The notes under the pieces are model-generated. The model saw nothing but the letters and a program-made list of their open reading frames with translations. It ran no database searches and had not been told where the DNA came from. 64,000 bases of DNA from Pectobacterium polaris. Its GTDB lineage: Bacteria > Pseudomonadota > Gammaproteobacteria > Enterobacterales > Enterobacteriaceae. The DNA is taken from NCBI RefSeq assembly GCF_002307355.1, contig NZ_CP017481.1, positions 2,356,001 to 2,420,000 on the forward strand. Reading direction: 5' to 3'. Both the position numbers and the translations under genes were made by a program. Positions 1 to 10,563 of the stretch are shown piece after piece. Each line of letters opens with the position of its first letter. The first letter of the stretch is position 1.

Positions 1-911
1 CCCAGTGCTTCAATCAGATTCGCAACCAATGCCGCCAGCTCGCTGGTCATCAAAATAAAATCGGCATCAAACCGCTGAGCAAAATCTTCCCGATCGATAT
101 CGTCGTTTTGTTCCCGCAGCGTATCAGAGAACTTCAAGCGTTTTACCGAACCGTCCTCGGACAAGACCAACTGAATCCGTTCCTGCCAGTCCAGCGCCAG
201 CTTGGTAACCAGTTTGCCAGCTTCAATGTGTACGGCAATTTCATCGCATACCAAATCCTGTTTTTTACAGCGGATAACGCCGCCGTCTTCCAGAATGGCT
301 TTCAGCTCTGCTTCATCCTGTAGCGCAAAACCTGCCGCTGGCTCACCGGAGCGAACCCACTCGGTTAGTGTCAGTTCGATAGGATTTTCCATCGTCAGCG
401 GCACAACGGGCAGCGATCCCAGTGTTTTACGCAGCAGCGCCAGCGTATCTTCCGCTTTTTTGGCGCTGGCAGCATCGACCATAATCAGGCCGTTAACCGT
501 ATCGATCCACAGCCAAACCTGACTGAAACGGCTGAATGCACGCGGCAGTAGGCTATGCAGCACTTCGTCTTTCAGCGAGTCTTTTTCGGTTTTTTTCAGC
601 TTGCGGTGCTGTTCCGCTTCCAGACGTTCAATCTTGGCCTGAAGGGTTTGCTTGATGACCGGAGACGGCAGGATTTTTTCTTCTTTGCGGACGCAGATAA
701 CGATTTGCCCATTAACGACGTGCGTTAAGGCATCGCTATGGGATCCCATCGGCGATACCCAACCCGTTTTCATCATATCCTGACTGCCGCACGGGGTGAA
801 TGCGAAAGCGCTGAGCCGTTTTTCCAGTTCATCCGCAGATAAAACGTTATCTTTGGACAGCACGCTGTCCCGGCTTAGGCGGTAAATCATTAAGTTCTTA
901 AACCACAACAT
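1..911 (-). CDS. rdgC: Recombination-associated protein RdgC (C-terminal end cut by window edge)
   Basis: RdgC is a nucleoid-associated, ring-forming DNA-binding protein that limits RecA-dependent recombination. The reading frame from the ATG at 911 is open to the window edge for 303 codons. It starts [14 protein letters not shown] and contains the family-typical stretches [36 protein letters not shown] and [15 protein letters not shown]. The last complete residues read LIEAL, so only a few codons before the stop are missing. Compared with E. coli there are about six extra residues near position 17. The mak remnant next door is on the other strand, and the same rdgC-mak adjacency occurs in E. 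coli. Identification is firm; the exact C-terminus is not visible. Confidence 0.96.
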   Translation of the reverse strand, partial: MLWFKNLMIYRLSRDSVLSKDNVLSADELEKRLSAFAFTPCGSQDMMKTGWVSPMGSHSDALTHVVNGQIVICVRKEEKILPSPVIKQTLQAKIERLEAEQHRKLKKTEKDSLKDEVLHSLLPRAFSRFSQVWLWIDTVNGLIMVDAASAKKAEDTLALLRKTLGSLPVVPLTMENPIELTLTEWVRSGEPAAGFALQDEAELKAILEDGGVIRCKKQDLVCDEIAVHIEAGKLVTKLALDWQERIQLVLSEDGSVKRLKFSDTLREQNDDIDREDFAQRFDADFILMTSELAALVANLIEAL

Positions 912-1062
912 GGTGTTATCCCTGACTGGGCGCGCAGGTTTGCACGCGGGTTTGTAATGTTGCGCGCATGATAACGAATTCGAGACGGTTATGTGGAATA
1001 AAATACCGGGATTCAGAGGAATACCTATCACGCTTTGAATGGCAGCTGATTGGTTTCTCTGG

Positions 1063-1133
1063 TTATACCCGTCATACTTCAAGTGGCATGTGCGTTGGCT
1101 GCACGACTCGAATTATTTAGGGTTTCTATCTAT
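1063..1133. repeat. Truncated ERIC element (about 70 bp)
   Basis: Both outer ends of an ERIC (enterobacterial repetitive intergenic consensus) are present: TTATACCCGTCATACTTCAA on the left and CTCGAATTATTTAGGGT on the right. The central part carrying the paired CAGTCACTTAC / GTAAGCTCCTG core is missing. Full copies in this window are about 125-129 bp, so roughly 55 bp have been lost internally. It lies between rdgC and mak, upstream of the mak start. Confidence 0.85.
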
Positions 1134-1200
1134 AAATCAGAACGTTTTCAGGTCGGTAGTGAATTTACTCTGGCCTATTTACAACACGCGGGGAGACATC

Positions 1201-2111
1201 ATGAGAATCGGTATCGATCTAGGCGGGACGAAAACGGAAGTCATTGCACTGGATGACGAGGGGCAGGAGCGTTTTCGGCAGCGTATGCCGACGCCAAGAA
1301 ATGATTATCCGGAAACGCTGCGGACTATCGCCACGCTGGTGGAGATGGCTGAAAAAGCGACCGGCTCTCGCGGCAGCGTCGGCGTGGGGATCCCCGGTAC
1401 GCTGTCGCCGTTTACCGGTAAGGTAAAAAATGCCAACTCCACCTGGCTCAACGGTCAGGCGCTGGATCGCGATCTCGCCACGCTGCTGAATCGGCCCGTG
1501 CGGGTTGCCAATGACGCGAACTGTTTCGCAGTTTCAGAAGCAGTTGATGGTGCCGGGGCAGGGAAGCAGACCGTCTTCGCGGTCATCATCGGAACTGGCT
1601 GCGGATCGGGCATTGCACTGAACGGTCAGGCTCACGTCGGCGGCAACGGTATTGCGGGCGAATGGGGACATAATCCGTTGCCCTGGATGGATGACGATGA
1701 GCTGCGCTATCGGCAGACGGTTCCCTGCTACTGCGGCAAGTCTGGCTGCATTGAATCCTTTATTTCCGGTACGGGATTTGCGCTGGATTACCAACGCCTG
1801 AGCGGTCAGCCGCACAAGGGCGAGGCGATTATTGCCTTAGCGGAGCAGGGCGACCCTGTCGCAGAACTGGCGTTACAGCGTTATGAACATCGTCTGGCAA
1901 AATCGCTGGCGCATGTGATTAACCTGCTCGACCCCGATGTCGTGGTGCTGGGGGCGGAATGAGCAACGTTGCTCGCCTTTATCAAACCGTGCCGGAAAAG
2001 ATTAAACCGTGGATCTTCGGCGGTGAGTGCGAAACGCCCGTGCGCCAGGCCATACACGGCGACTCCAGCGGGGTACGCGGAGCCGCCTGGCTCTGGCCAA
2101 AGACGGAGTAA
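1201..2111 (+). pseudogene. mak: Fructokinase Mak (ROK family), frameshifted near the C-terminus
   Basis: Mak phosphorylates fructose and related hexoses. The ROK ATP-binding motif [12 protein letters not shown] is at the N-terminus, followed by [12 protein letters not shown] and the ROK zinc signature around HNPLP...[15 protein letters not shown]. The ATG at 1201 gives the family start MRIGIDLGG. The frame stops at TGA 1960-1962 after VVVLGAE, about 50 codons early. The run of G at 1950-1954 has five bases; six would read LGGGMSNV and continue in frame through GGECETPV and [14 protein letters not shown] to TAA 2109-2111, as in E. coli Mak. This is therefore one missing G: a recent pseudogene, a slippage site or a sequencing error. 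As it stands the product is 253 residues and lacks the C-terminal part of the fold. Confidence 0.9.
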
Positions 2112-2114
2112 TGG

Positions 2115-5100
2115 CTAAACGGCGTACTGCGGCGCCAATCGGCTGACGCCCAGCCCGTTAATCTTCTGCACTTTGATCTGTACCGGAATTCGCTCTTTCA
2201 TGGCTTCGACATGGCTAATAACGCCGATGGTTTTACCGGAGGCGTTCAGGTTATCGAGGGCATCCAGCGCGATATCCAGCGTCTCGGCATCCAGCGTGCC
2301 GAAGCCTTCATCCAGAAACAGCGAGTCGATGCTGGCTTTATGGCTGACCAGATCGGATAGCGCCAGCGCCAGCGACAAACTCACTAAGAAACTCTCGCCG
2401 CCAGACAGCGTACGCGTATCACGCTCGGCGTCCGCTTGCCAGGTATCCATCACCAGCAGCTCCAGATCGTCGCCGGGTTTCCGTTTCAGCATATAGCGCC
2501 CGTGCAGGCGGGAAAGCTGGAGATTGGCAAGATAAACCAGATGATCCAACGTTAGCCCCTGAGCAAATTTACGGAATTTATGCCCGCTTTGTGAGCCGAT
2601 GAGCGTATTAAGACAGCTCCAGTCGTCATACATTTGCTGACTTTGGGCGATCTCATTGAGCAAATCTTGCTGGTTCTGGCGATGTTGTCGATCGTCAGCC
2701 AACTGATGCTGGAACTCTCCCTGCTGCCGCAGGTTCGCTTTCAGCGTTTCATCCAGCGCTGCCAACTGCTGCTGTACCGCTTCTTGTGTGGCGTCTTCCG
2801 TCAGGGAAGCAGGGCGCTTTTGTTGATGGGCGAGCAGATCCTGCTCAGCCTGCTGATGAAGGGCCGCCGCCTGCTGCAAACGCTGATACAGTTCTTCCTT
2901 CCATGCCTGCAATGTCTGGCGTTCCTGCTCATCAAGCAGCGCATTGAGGAACGTGGCTTCATCGGCGAAAGTGCTTTGCTGTAAAGCCTGAATAAAACGT
3001 TCGGCCGCACTTTCATGCTGGCGCGTGCTCTGTTCATACTGCTGTTGCGTGCTAGCCAGCTCTCCCGTCAGACGGCTCAACGCCGTTTCGGTTTGCTGAC
3101 GAGCTGACCGTGCTAGTCGGAGCGCATCGTCATACTGTTGGCTGGTGTGCTGTAGCTGTTCGCGCACAGCCGCGATTTGTCTGTCGCCGAAAAGTGCCTG
3201 TCGCTCTTTTTGGCTCGCGTTGAGCAACGCGAGGAGCTGTTCCAGATGCTGTTGCTGGGTGTGGAGCTGCTGTTTTGCCTCGGTCACGCTGCGATTCAGA
3301 TGCTGAAGATCGCTTTCCAACGTGGCTAATAGAGGAACTAGGCGAGATTGCTCCTGCTCTTTGGTTTTCCAGTCTTGCCACTCGTTCTCGCGCTGAGCCA
3401 GCCAGTCATTCTGTGCGTCGGCTTCAGGTAGAACAAGGCTTAAGGTTGCCAGCGTCTGCGTGATTTCCTGAGTGTGCTGCGTGATCTGCTGGTGCACGTT
3501 TTGCAGCGACAGCTCGATTTCTTGCTGCGTAACGCTTAGCGAAGTTTGCTGCTGGGTGTTGAGCGCGATTTTCTGGTCGAGTTCCCGCTGCACTGCCTCT
3601 GTGGAGGTCAGTAAATCCTTACTTTCCTGCCACTGTTTTTGCAATTGCTCGCGTGCGGTAATCTGCTGTCGAATAGCCTGTTCTTCGGCTTCATTTTGCG
3701 TAAGCCAGACTGCGATCTCATCCGGTTGTTCCAGCGTGTAGTTAACTTGTAAGCGCTCACTGACATCTTGCCACTGTTGCCGCAGGGTGTGATGTTCGCT
3801 ATCGAGCTGAGCGATCTCCTGTTGTAGCTGTTCCCGCTGTTGCGCTAGCGAGGCCAACTGTGCAGTCGTATTCGCCAGCGCTGTCGTTAACTGGTTCACT
3901 TCCTGCTGTAGCGACGTCAGGCGGCTTTGGGTTTCAGACGGTTGCAGCGCCTGATAGCGTTCGATAGCGGGATGCTCGGTTGAACCACATAGCGGGCATG
4001 CGTCTCCGGCCTGGAGCCGTTGGCGTTCAGCCTCCAGCTTAACGATACGCTCTTCCTGCCGGAGCACGGTTTCCAGATCGACCAGATGCTGGCTACGCTG
4101 CTCATGCTCAGACTGCTGCTGTTGCTTTAAGATTTCTGACTGGCTGATATGCTCTTGTACTTCACCCTGTTTGGTGAAGTACTGCTGCTTGCGCACATGC
4201 AAACGCTGGAACTGGTCGCTGATTGTCGCGAGCCGTTGGCGTTCAGCTCGCTGGTCAATGCGTTGATTAAACTGCTGTTGCAGGGCGGAAAGCGGCTGGT
4301 GCGCTTCCTGCTGTTGCCGTGTTTCATCGTGTTGCATGAACTGCTGACGGGCCGCATCAACGACCGCTTGTTGTTCACGCTGTTGTGCCGCCAGCGTCAC
4401 TGTCTCTTGCTGTAGCACTGCTGACTGTACGGTGTGCTGCGCCTGTTTTTGCTTCAGCTTCTCTTGCTCATCCTGAAGCTGGCGCAATTGCCGAAACTGA
4501 GTGCGCCACTGAGGAAGTTGTTCTCCCCACTGCTGATGATGCGCGTATTGCTGGCGGTAAGACTGAATTTGTTCAAGCTGCTGTTTAGCCTGCTGCTGTT
4601 CCGTCGCTGTCTGGGTTTGTTTGCTTTCATCGGCGTGCAGACGAGCCTGCGTTTTTGCCAGTTCGTCCTGTTGCTGTGCGTTTTGCTGCACCAGCGTGGC
4701 AATGCGATGGTCAAGTGGCACAACCTGTTCGTTGATCACCTGTTCTTGCTGCTGCCGTACCCGTTTGTGCTCATTAACCTCCTGCTCTGCTTTTTCTTCC
4801 TGCTGGCGTAGCGCGGTTAATGTCACCTGCTCGGCGGCCTGCTTCTCGGTCAGTTGTTCAATACGCTGTGCCAGCGTAAGAGATTCTTGTCGATAGCGCT
4901 CTCGTTCCTGATGTAGCGGCCTCAGTTTTTCTGCTGGTTCGCTGTGCGTTAACCTGTCGAGCTGTGGTTTAGCCTGCTGAATGGCGGATTCGGCACTTGC
5001 ATGCTGCGCCTGCGTGTTGGTTAGCTGCGCATGCTGCTGCGTCAGTTGCTCAAACCAGCGCCGCGTAGTCAGCGCTTGCTCACGTTCGGCGTTGCCCTGT

Positions 5101-5798
5101 TGCTCCTGCTGGATTAGCTCGGCAAGCTGCTCTTCCACCTGCTGACGTTGCTCATCGGTCAGCAGTTGAATGCCTGATGCGCGCGCCTGTAGCGTGTTCA
5201 GTGCGACGTTTGCCTGCTTGTGTTTGTCATAGACGCGTTCGGAAATCAGGCCATAAATGTCCGTGCCGGTCAGCTCTTCCAGCAGTTCCGCTCGATCATC
5301 TGCTTTGGCGTTGAGGAAGGCGGCAAACTGCCCCTGCGACAGCATCATGGATCGCGTGAAGCGGCCGAAATCCAGCCCGGTGAGCTGTGTGATCATCTCT
5401 TTCTTATCATTGAGCTTTTCACACAGAATTTTGCCGTCTTCAATGAGCGCGAGTTCGGCTTTGGGAGACTGTAAGTTACCGTCTGGCGCATTTCTTGCCC
5501 GGCGCTGGCTCCAGAAGGCGCGATATCCGACGCCTTTAACCTCGAACTCAACCTCGGCAAGGCACTCTGCGGTATTACGCGTCATCAGGTCATTCTGGCT
5601 GGCGGAAAGCAGGCCAAGCCGTGGTGTTTCGTGATACAGCGCCAGACAGATCGCATCCAGCAGCGTGGTTTTTCCCGCGCCGGTCGGGCCGGTAATGGCA
5701 AATAAGCCGTTGCTGGAAAACGGCTCCTGTGTGAAATCGATCTTCCATTCGCCTTTCAGCGCATTAAGGTTCTTTAAGCGCAGACTGAGAATCTTCAT
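2115..5798 (-). CDS. sbcC: Exonuclease subunit SbcC (SMC-like ATPase)
   Basis: SbcC is the ATPase arm of the SbcCD (Mre11-Rad50-type) nuclease that cleaves DNA hairpins and protein-blocked ends. The 1227 residues show Walker [10 protein letters not shown] at about 37-45, a very long glutamine-rich coiled coil, a central zinc hook CPLC at 601-604, and a C-terminal ABC signature [20 protein letters not shown] followed by Walker [12 protein letters not shown]. It is longer than the 1048-residue E. coli protein, mostly through the coiled coil. Its ATG overlaps the sbcD stop by 4 bp, so the two are translationally coupled. Confidence 0.97.
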   Translation of the reverse strand: MKILSLRLKNLNALKGEWKIDFTQEPFSSNGLFAITGPTGAGKTTLLDAICLALYHETPRLGLLSASQNDLMTRNTAECLAEVEFEVKGVGYRAFWSQRRARNAPDGNLQSPKAELALIEDGKILCEKLNDKKEMITQLTGLDFGRFTRSMMLSQGQFAAFLNAKADDRAELLEELTGTDIYGLISERVYDKHKQANVALNTLQARASGIQLLTDEQRQQVEEQLAELIQQEQQGNAEREQALTTRRWFEQLTQQHAQLTNTQAQHASAESAIQQAKPQLDRLTHSEPAEKLRPLHQERERYRQESLTLAQRIEQLTEKQAAEQVTLTALRQQEEKAEQEVNEHKRVRQQQEQVINEQVVPLDHRIATLVQQNAQQQDELAKTQARLHADESKQTQTATEQQQAKQQLEQIQSYRQQYAHHQQWGEQLPQWRTQFRQLRQLQDEQEKLKQKQAQHTVQSAVLQQETVTLAAQQREQQAVVDAARQQFMQHDETRQQQEAHQPLSALQQQFNQRIDQRAERQRLATISDQFQRLHVRKQQYFTKQGEVQEHISQSEILKQQQQSEHEQRSQHLVDLETVLRQEERIVKLEAERQRLQAGDACPLCGSTEHPAIERYQALQPSETQSRLTSLQQEVNQLTTALANTTAQLASLAQQREQLQQEIAQLDSEHHTLRQQWQDVSERLQVNYTLEQPDEIAVWLTQNEAEEQAIRQQITAREQLQKQWQESKDLLTSTEAVQRELDQKIALNTQQQTSLSVTQQEIELSLQNVHQQITQHTQEITQTLATLSLVLPEADAQNDWLAQRENEWQDWKTKEQEQSRLVPLLATLESDLQHLNRSVTEAKQQLHTQQQHLEQLLALLNASQKERQALFGDRQIAAVREQLQHTSQQYDDALRLARSARQQTETALSRLTGELASTQQQYEQSTRQHESAAERFIQALQQSTFADEATFLNALLDEQERQTLQAWKEELYQRLQQAAALHQQAEQDLLAHQQKRPASLTEDATQEAVQQQLAALDETLKANLRQQGEFQHQLADDRQHRQNQQDLLNEIAQSQQMYDDWSCLNTLIGSQSGHKFRKFAQGLTLDHLVYLANLQLSRLHGRYMLKRKPGDDLELLVMDTWQADAERDTRTLSGGESFLVSLSLALALSDLVSHKASIDSLFLDEGFGTLDAETLDIALDALDNLNASGKTIGVISHVEAMKERIPVQIKVQKINGLGVSRLAPQYAV

Positions 5799-7033
5799 TT
5801 GGCCGTCTCGCTATTTTCCAGTTCATCAATAACCTGATTAAACAGCGTGCGAACACGCTGTTGGCGGCTGTCTTCCATGTCTGTCTCCGTTACCAGACGA
5901 CGTTCAAAAACGTCATGTACGCTCAGCTCGTTCAGCGTTTCCTTGTCCTGTCGGGTAATCGCCTGCAGGCGCTGTTCACGCGTGCGGCGCAGCAGCAGCA
6001 CCTCTACGGGCAGGTTCTCGGTCATCGCCTGAATGCGTTTTTGCATGTCGCTCAGATAATCCTGCGTGTTGATCTCAATATCCAACCACACGGGTTTATC
6101 GCCCTGATAGTTCTGGAAGGTGGCCAGCTGTTTTTCAATATCGCTCAGGCTGCCTTTAATCAGCTGCATCGGCTGAGTCATGGGAATCGGCAGGATGTCT
6201 ATCTGCGGAGGCGTTTGCGGTGACGTGTCAGATGCAAAGCTCACCAGACAGACGGATTTTTCACTGTTTAGTTCATCAAAACTCAACGGGATCGGCGAAC
6301 CGCTGTAGCGAATATGCTCGCTTTGGGTCACGCGCTGTGGGCGGTGAATATGGCCGAGCGCGATATAATCCGCAGGAGGAAAAGCCTGAGCAGGGAAGGC
6401 ATCGAGCGTACCAATATAGATATCGCGCACGGATTCCGAGGCGGTTGCGCCAATCGTCGTCAGGTGCCCGGTTGCGATAATCGGCAGCTGCAGGCCAAGC
6501 TCGTCGCGCTTTTGGCAAGCCAGTTGGTAACACTGCTGGTAGTGCGCGGTAATCGCTTCCTGTAGCGCCAGCTGTTTTTCATCCCCGGATTGTCCGGCTT
6601 TGCTGGTTAACACATCACGTGGACGTAAAAAAGGAATCGCGCAGAGCAGGGCACCGGGCTGCTTTTGACGGTTTTCCAGCAGAAGCACCTGTTGGGCTGG
6701 ATCGTCGCTGGCGCAGGCAATCACCTTCGTGTTCAGGCAGGCAAGCAGCTCGCGGGATTCGTTTAGCATCGCGACAGAATCGTGGTTACCGCCGAGAACG
6801 ATGAGCTGGCAGCCTGTGCGCTGTAGCGCGACCACGAAGCTATAATACATTTCTCGCGCATAGCTGGGGGGCGAGCCGTTATCAAAAATATCACCAGCAA
6901 CGATAATGGCATCGACCTGATGTTGTTCTACTTGAACGATAAGCCAGTTTAGAAAAGCCTGATGCTCAGCAGCGCGACTTTTGGTATAAAAATATTGCCC
7001 TAAATGCCAATCGGCGGTGTGGATAATGCGCAT
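5795..7033 (-). CDS. sbcD: Exonuclease subunit SbcD (Mre11-type nuclease)
   Basis: SbcD is the metallophosphoesterase nuclease subunit that pairs with SbcC. Metal-binding motifs appear in the usual order: DWHLG near residue 8, [15 protein letters not shown] and later TGHLTT and GHIHRPQ. I chose the ATG at 7033 ([15 protein letters not shown]), giving 412 residues. An upstream in-frame start at 7081 would add 16 residues not found in the family. It is the first gene of the sbcDC pair. The 294-bp gap upstream separates it from divergent phoB, as in E. coli. Confidence 0.96.
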   Translation of the reverse strand: MRIIHTADWHLGQYFYTKSRAAEHQAFLNWLIVQVEQHQVDAIIVAGDIFDNGSPPSYAREMYYSFVVALQRTGCQLIVLGGNHDSVAMLNESRELLACLNTKVIACASDDPAQQVLLLENRQKQPGALLCAIPFLRPRDVLTSKAGQSGDEKQLALQEAITAHYQQCYQLACQKRDELGLQLPIIATGHLTTIGATASESVRDIYIGTLDAFPAQAFPPADYIALGHIHRPQRVTQSEHIRYSGSPIPLSFDELNSEKSVCLVSFASDTSPQTPPQIDILPIPMTQPMQLIKGSLSDIEKQLATFQNYQGDKPVWLDIEINTQDYLSDMQKRIQAMTENLPVEVLLLRRTREQRLQAITRQDKETLNELSVHDVFERRLVTETDMEDSRQQRVRTLFNQVIDELENSETAK

Positions 7034-7248
7034 CGTGTTCTCTCGATATTCATGCCGCGTGGCGGTGGATGACGTTGTCATTATTTATTATGTGAAAGGG
7101 TGTGTCGTCGCCATGGTGCTTTGTCATCGTAATGCCATGATTATATATAGCAGGGATGGCGGCTGTCGCGGTGGAATCAGACGTTTGGAAAGCGGCTCGA
7201 AAAATCGGATGTACGCGCTGTAACAATCGTGCAGAGCGGTCCGTGCGT

Positions 7249-7282
7249 TTTTCATAAATCTGTCATAAAACTGACGCATAAT
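7249..7282 (+). promoter_or_regulatory. phoB promoter with overlapping Pho boxes
   Basis: Two 18-bp Pho-box matches overlap: TTTTCATAAATCTGTCAT (7249-7266) and CTGTCATAAAACTGACGC (7260-7277). Each agrees with CTGTCATAWAWCTGTCAY at about 16 of 18 positions. They run directly into a -10-like CATAAT at 7277-7282, with the phoB ATG 45 bp further on. This is the layout of a PhoB-activated promoter in which the Pho box replaces the -35, and it implies autoregulation. The rest of the sbcD-phoB gap (7034-7248) shows nothing I can name. Confidence 0.9.
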
Positions 7283-7327
7283 GCCTCCGCCTGCTAACAG
7301 CGACGATGATTAACGACAGGATTAACA

Positions 7328-8017
7328 ATGGCAAAACGCATATTAGTCGTGGAAGATGAAGCACCAATTCGTGAAATGGTCTGCTTTGTACTGGAACAAA
7401 ATGGTTATCAACCCGTTGAAGCTGAAGACTATGACAGCGCGGTAACGCAACTGTCGGAGCCATTCCCTGAACTGGTGTTATTGGACTGGATGCTGCCAGG
7501 CGGGTCGGGCCTGCAATTCATTAAGCATATGAAGCGCGAGGCGCTGACGCGTGATATCCCGGTGATGATGTTGACCGCGCGTGGCGAAGAAGAAGACCGC
7601 GTGCGCGGGCTTGAAGTGGGAGCGGATGATTACATTACCAAACCGTTTTCACCCAAAGAATTGGTGGCGCGTATCAAAGCCGTCATGCGCCGAATTTCAC
7701 CGATGGCAGTGGAAGAAGTGATTGAAATGCGTGGCCTGAGTCTCGATCCTTCCTCACATCGCGTGACGACCGAAGAGCACGCGTTGGACATGGGACCGAC
7801 GGAATTTAAACTGCTGCATTTCTTTATGACGCATCCTGAACGTGTTTATAGCCGGGAACAGTTGCTGAATCACGTTTGGGGCACTAACGTTTATGTTGAG
7901 GATCGTACTGTCGACGTCCATATTCGTCGCCTGCGTAAAGCGCTGGAAACCAGCGGACATGACAAAATGGTGCAAACCGTTCGGGGAACGGGCTACCGTT
8001 TTTCAACGCGTTACTGA
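7328..8017 (+). CDS. phoB: Phosphate regulon response regulator PhoB
   Basis: PhoB is the DNA-binding response regulator of phosphate starvation. Residues 1-120 form the receiver domain: acidic ED pair at 10-11, phospho-acceptor Asp53 in [11 protein letters not shown], and the conserved Lys in [17 protein letters not shown]. The C-terminal winged helix (about 130-229) includes the recognition region [10 protein letters not shown] and [17 protein letters not shown]. The length of 229 residues equals the E. coli protein. It is followed 27 bp later by its sensor phoR and preceded by its own Pho boxes. Confidence 0.98.
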   Translation: MAKRILVVEDEAPIREMVCFVLEQNGYQPVEAEDYDSAVTQLSEPFPELVLLDWMLPGGSGLQFIKHMKREALTRDIPVMMLTARGEEEDRVRGLEVGADDYITKPFSPKELVARIKAVMRRISPMAVEEVIEMRGLSLDPSSHRVTTEEHALDMGPTEFKLLHFFMTHPERVYSREQLLNHVWGTNVYVEDRTVDVHIRRLRKALETSGHDKMVQTVRGTGYRFSTRY

Positions 8018-8044
8018 GGTGATCGTAACCGGAGACACATTAAC

Positions 8045-9367
8045 GTGCTAGAACGTTTATCCTGGAAAAGGCTGGCATTGGAGCTAGCTTTTTTTTGTTT
8101 GCCCGCTTTACTGCTGGGGCTGATTTTTGGCTATCTGCCCTGGTTTCTGCTGGTCGCCGTATTAGGCTTACTGTGCTGGAATTTTTATAACCAGCTAAAA
8201 CTCTCTTATTGGCTGTGGGTTGACCGCAGCATGACGCCACCACCTGGTCGCTGGAGCTGGGAGCCGCTGTTTTACGGGCTCTATCAGATGCAGTTGCGTA
8301 ATCGACGTCGACGTCGGGAACTGGCACTCCTGATCAAACGGTTTCGCAGCGGTGCCGAATCCTTACCCGATGCCGTGGTGATCACCACCGAAGAAGGCAC
8401 GATCTTCTGGTGTAACCATCTGGCGCAGCACCTGTTAAATTTCCGCTGGCCGGAAGATAACGGTCAGAATATCCTCAACTTATTGCGCTATCCCGAATTC
8501 ACGAATTACATGAAAGGACAGGATTTTAGCCGTCCTCTCACGCTGCAGTTGAATAATTCCCACCATGTTGAATTCCGCGTGATGCCCTATTCCGAAGGCC
8601 AGCTATTGATGGTGGTGCGTGATATTACGCAAATGCACCAGCTTGAAGGCGCCAGACGTAACTTTTTTGCCAACGTGAGCCATGAACTGCGTACGCCGCT
8701 GACGGTGTTGCAGGGCTATCTGGAAATGATGCAGGAAGAAACGCTGGATGCGGCGCTACGCGGAAAAGCGCTGAATACCATGCAGGAGCAGACCCGACGC
8801 ATGGATGGGCTGGTCAAACAGCTGCTGACCTTGTCCCGTATTGAGGCGGCGACGGCAATCGATCTGAATGAAAAAGTCGATATTCCATTGATGCTGCGCG
8901 TACTTCAGCGTGAAGCGCAGACGCTGAGTCAAGGGCGTCATGAGATCGTCTTTCGTGTGAACGAAAGCCTCCGCGTGTTTGGTAATGAAGAACAGCTGCG
9001 CAGTGCGGTATCCAATCTGGTGTATAACGCGGTCAACCATACGCCAGAGGGAACGCGTATCGAAGTCTGCTGGCAGAAGATCCCACAGGGCGCGCAATTT
9101 CAGGTCAGCGATAACGGGCCGGGCATTGCGGCCGAGCACTTGCCGCGCCTGACGGAGCGCTTTTATCGGGTGGATAAGGCGCGTTCACGACAAACAGGCG
9201 GCAGCGGACTGGGGCTGGCGATTGTTAAGCATGCGCTTAGCCATCATGATTCCCGTCTGGAGATCATGAGTGAGGATGGTCTGGGCTCACGTTTCGTCTT
9301 TACGTTGCCGAATCGGTTGATTGTCCCTGCCTCTCTGGCTGAAAATACGGTGAAACCTTCAGCCTGA
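8045..9367 (+). CDS. phoR: Phosphate regulon sensor histidine kinase PhoR
   Basis: PhoR phosphorylates and dephosphorylates PhoB according to phosphate supply sensed through PstSCAB-PhoU. The start is a GTG, as in E. coli. Two N-terminal membrane segments (about residues 8-48) are followed by a charged linker, a PAS domain (about 100-195), the H-box [19 protein letters not shown] with His213, and the ATPase boxes [13 protein letters not shown] (N), DNGPGIA (G1) and [13 protein letters not shown] (G2). It has 440 residues, slightly longer than E. coli. It is in an operon with phoB and, 15 bp downstream, with the orphan phosphate-binding protein. Confidence 0.97.
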   Translation: MLERLSWKRLALELAFFCLPALLLGLIFGYLPWFLLVAVLGLLCWNFYNQLKLSYWLWVDRSMTPPPGRWSWEPLFYGLYQMQLRNRRRRRELALLIKRFRSGAESLPDAVVITTEEGTIFWCNHLAQHLLNFRWPEDNGQNILNLLRYPEFTNYMKGQDFSRPLTLQLNNSHHVEFRVMPYSEGQLLMVVRDITQMHQLEGARRNFFANVSHELRTPLTVLQGYLEMMQEETLDAALRGKALNTMQEQTRRMDGLVKQLLTLSRIEAATAIDLNEKVDIPLMLRVLQREAQTLSQGRHEIVFRVNESLRVFGNEEQLRSAVSNLVYNAVNHTPEGTRIEVCWQKIPQGAQFQVSDNGPGIAAEHLPRLTERFYRVDKARSRQTGGSGLGLAIVKHALSHHDSRLEIMSEDGLGSRFVFTLPNRLIVPASLAENTVKPSA

Positions 9368-9382
9368 CGGAAAACGCTATCT

Positions 9383-10321
9383 ATGACATCCGCCACTCGT
9401 ATTGCGGGCGCTTTTTTACTGCTGCTCAGCGCGTTGTGCTCCGCGCAGCCTCGTCAGATGCTGGCAGGTAACCTCTCCAGCGCGGGGTCGGATACGCTGG
9501 CTAACCTGATGGCCTTTTGGGCGGCGGATTTCAGCCAGCATTATCCGAACGTGAATTTACAGATTCAGGCCGCCGGTTCGTCCTCTGCGCCGACGTCTCT
9601 GGCATCGGGTGCCGCGCAGCTTGGGCCGATGAGCAGGGCGATGAAGGCCAGCGAAATTGAGGCGTTCGTCCAGCATTATGGCTACCCGCCGCTGGCGGTG
9701 CCGGTGGCACTGGATGCGCTGGTCGTGCTGGTCAATCAGGATAATCCGCTGCCGGGGCTGAACTTGTCGCAGCTGGACGCTATCTTTTCGATTACGCAGC
9801 GCTGCGGTAACCACCAGCCGATAAAACAGTGGGGCGATCTCGGCCTGCACGGCAGTTGGGAAAAACGCACGCTACTGCGCTATGGGCGAAACTCTGCGTC
9901 GGGAACCTATGGGTTCTTTAAGCAAAAGGCGCTGTGCCGTGGCGATTTCCTTCCTCAGGTTAATGAGTTGCCGGGCTCGGCGTCCGTTGTGCAGGCAGTT
10001 GCGGCGTCAACCGATGCCATCGGCTATGCCAGCGTGGGCTTTCGTACCAGCGGCGTGAGAATGCTGCCGTTAGCCGCACAAGGCACCGACTACATCTACC
10101 CCTCGACTGAAAATATCCGCAGCGGTTTGTATCCCTACACCCGTTATCTCTATATCTATGTGAACAAAGCACCCAGCCAACCGTTGGAAGCGCTGACGGC
10201 GGCATTTCTAGAACGTGTGCTGTCTGAAACGGGGCAGTCGTTGGTGAATCAGGATGGTTATTTGCCACTGCCGGAAGCAACGCGTCGTCAGGCGCGTCAG
10301 CTGATTGGCCTGCCGGAATAA
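9383..10321 (+). CDS. PstS-family phosphate-binding periplasmic protein, orphan
   Basis: This 312-residue protein looks like a type-II periplasmic phosphate-binding protein. It has a signal peptide with a hydrophobic core FLLLLSALCSA (probable cleavage after Ala21; the Cys has Leu at -1, so it is not a good lipobox). Ligand-loop motifs typical of PstS follow: SSAGSDTLANL, AAGSSSAPTSL and GRNSASGTYGFF. No pstCAB permease genes are adjacent. It starts 15 bp after phoR with no promoter of its own, so it should be expressed with phoBR under phosphate starvation. It may feed phosphate to a distant Pst system or act as a sensor or accessory; which of these is unknown. Confidence 0.85.
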   Translation: MTSATRIAGAFLLLLSALCSAQPRQMLAGNLSSAGSDTLANLMAFWAADFSQHYPNVNLQIQAAGSSSAPTSLASGAAQLGPMSRAMKASEIEAFVQHYGYPPLAVPVALDALVVLVNQDNPLPGLNLSQLDAIFSITQRCGNHQPIKQWGDLGLHGSWEKRTLLRYGRNSASGTYGFFKQKALCRGDFLPQVNELPGSASVVQAVAASTDAIGYASVGFRTSGVRMLPLAAQGTDYIYPSTENIRSGLYPYTRYLYIYVNKAPSQPLEALTAAFLERVLSETGQSLVNQDGYLPLPEATRRQARQLIGLPE

Positions 10322-10362
10322 TTTCTCTTTCCACTACGAATTTGCGATGTTTTCACGTTAGA

Positions 10363-10395
10363 TGAATTTTCTTCATGTGACGTGAAAATTCTTCT
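10363..10395 (+). promoter_or_regulatory. Two MetR-like sites
   Basis: TGAATTTTCTTCA at 10363-10375 is a perfect TGAANNTNNTTCA. TGAAAATTCTTCT at 10383-10395 matches 8 of its 9 fixed positions. They are 20 bp apart, two helical turns. They sit inside a wider inverted repeat, TTTTCACGT (10350-10358) and ACGTGAAAA (10380-10388). MetR is the homocysteine-responsive activator of metE and metH in enterobacteria. Binding is inferred from sequence only. Confidence 0.7.
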
Positions 10396-10434
10396 ATTGC
10401 CCTGTGATTCGCCACGTGACAGGATAGTTTTAAA

Positions 10435-10462
10435 TTTAGACGTCCAGATGGCTAAATAAAAT
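10435..10462 (+). promoter_or_regulatory. Candidate promoter with tandem MetJ boxes
   Basis: AGACGTCC (10438-10445) and AGATGGCT (10446-10453) are adjacent 8-mers matching the met box AGACGTCT at 7 and 6 of 8 positions. They lie on a possible sigma-70 promoter, -35 TTTAGA (10435-10440) and -10 TAAAAT (10457-10462), spacing 16. A repressor there would block RNA polymerase directly. MetJ with S-adenosylmethionine is the known methionine-regulon repressor. The core elements are only fair matches. Confidence 0.65.
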
Positions 10463-10563
10463 TAAATGTAATTATCTCTCTGGGCAAATATTTCATATTG
10501 AAACTATCTGTCAGCGCGCTTCTTTCCTGAAGGTCGGTGCTGGCAACATGTCAGGAGCGACAT

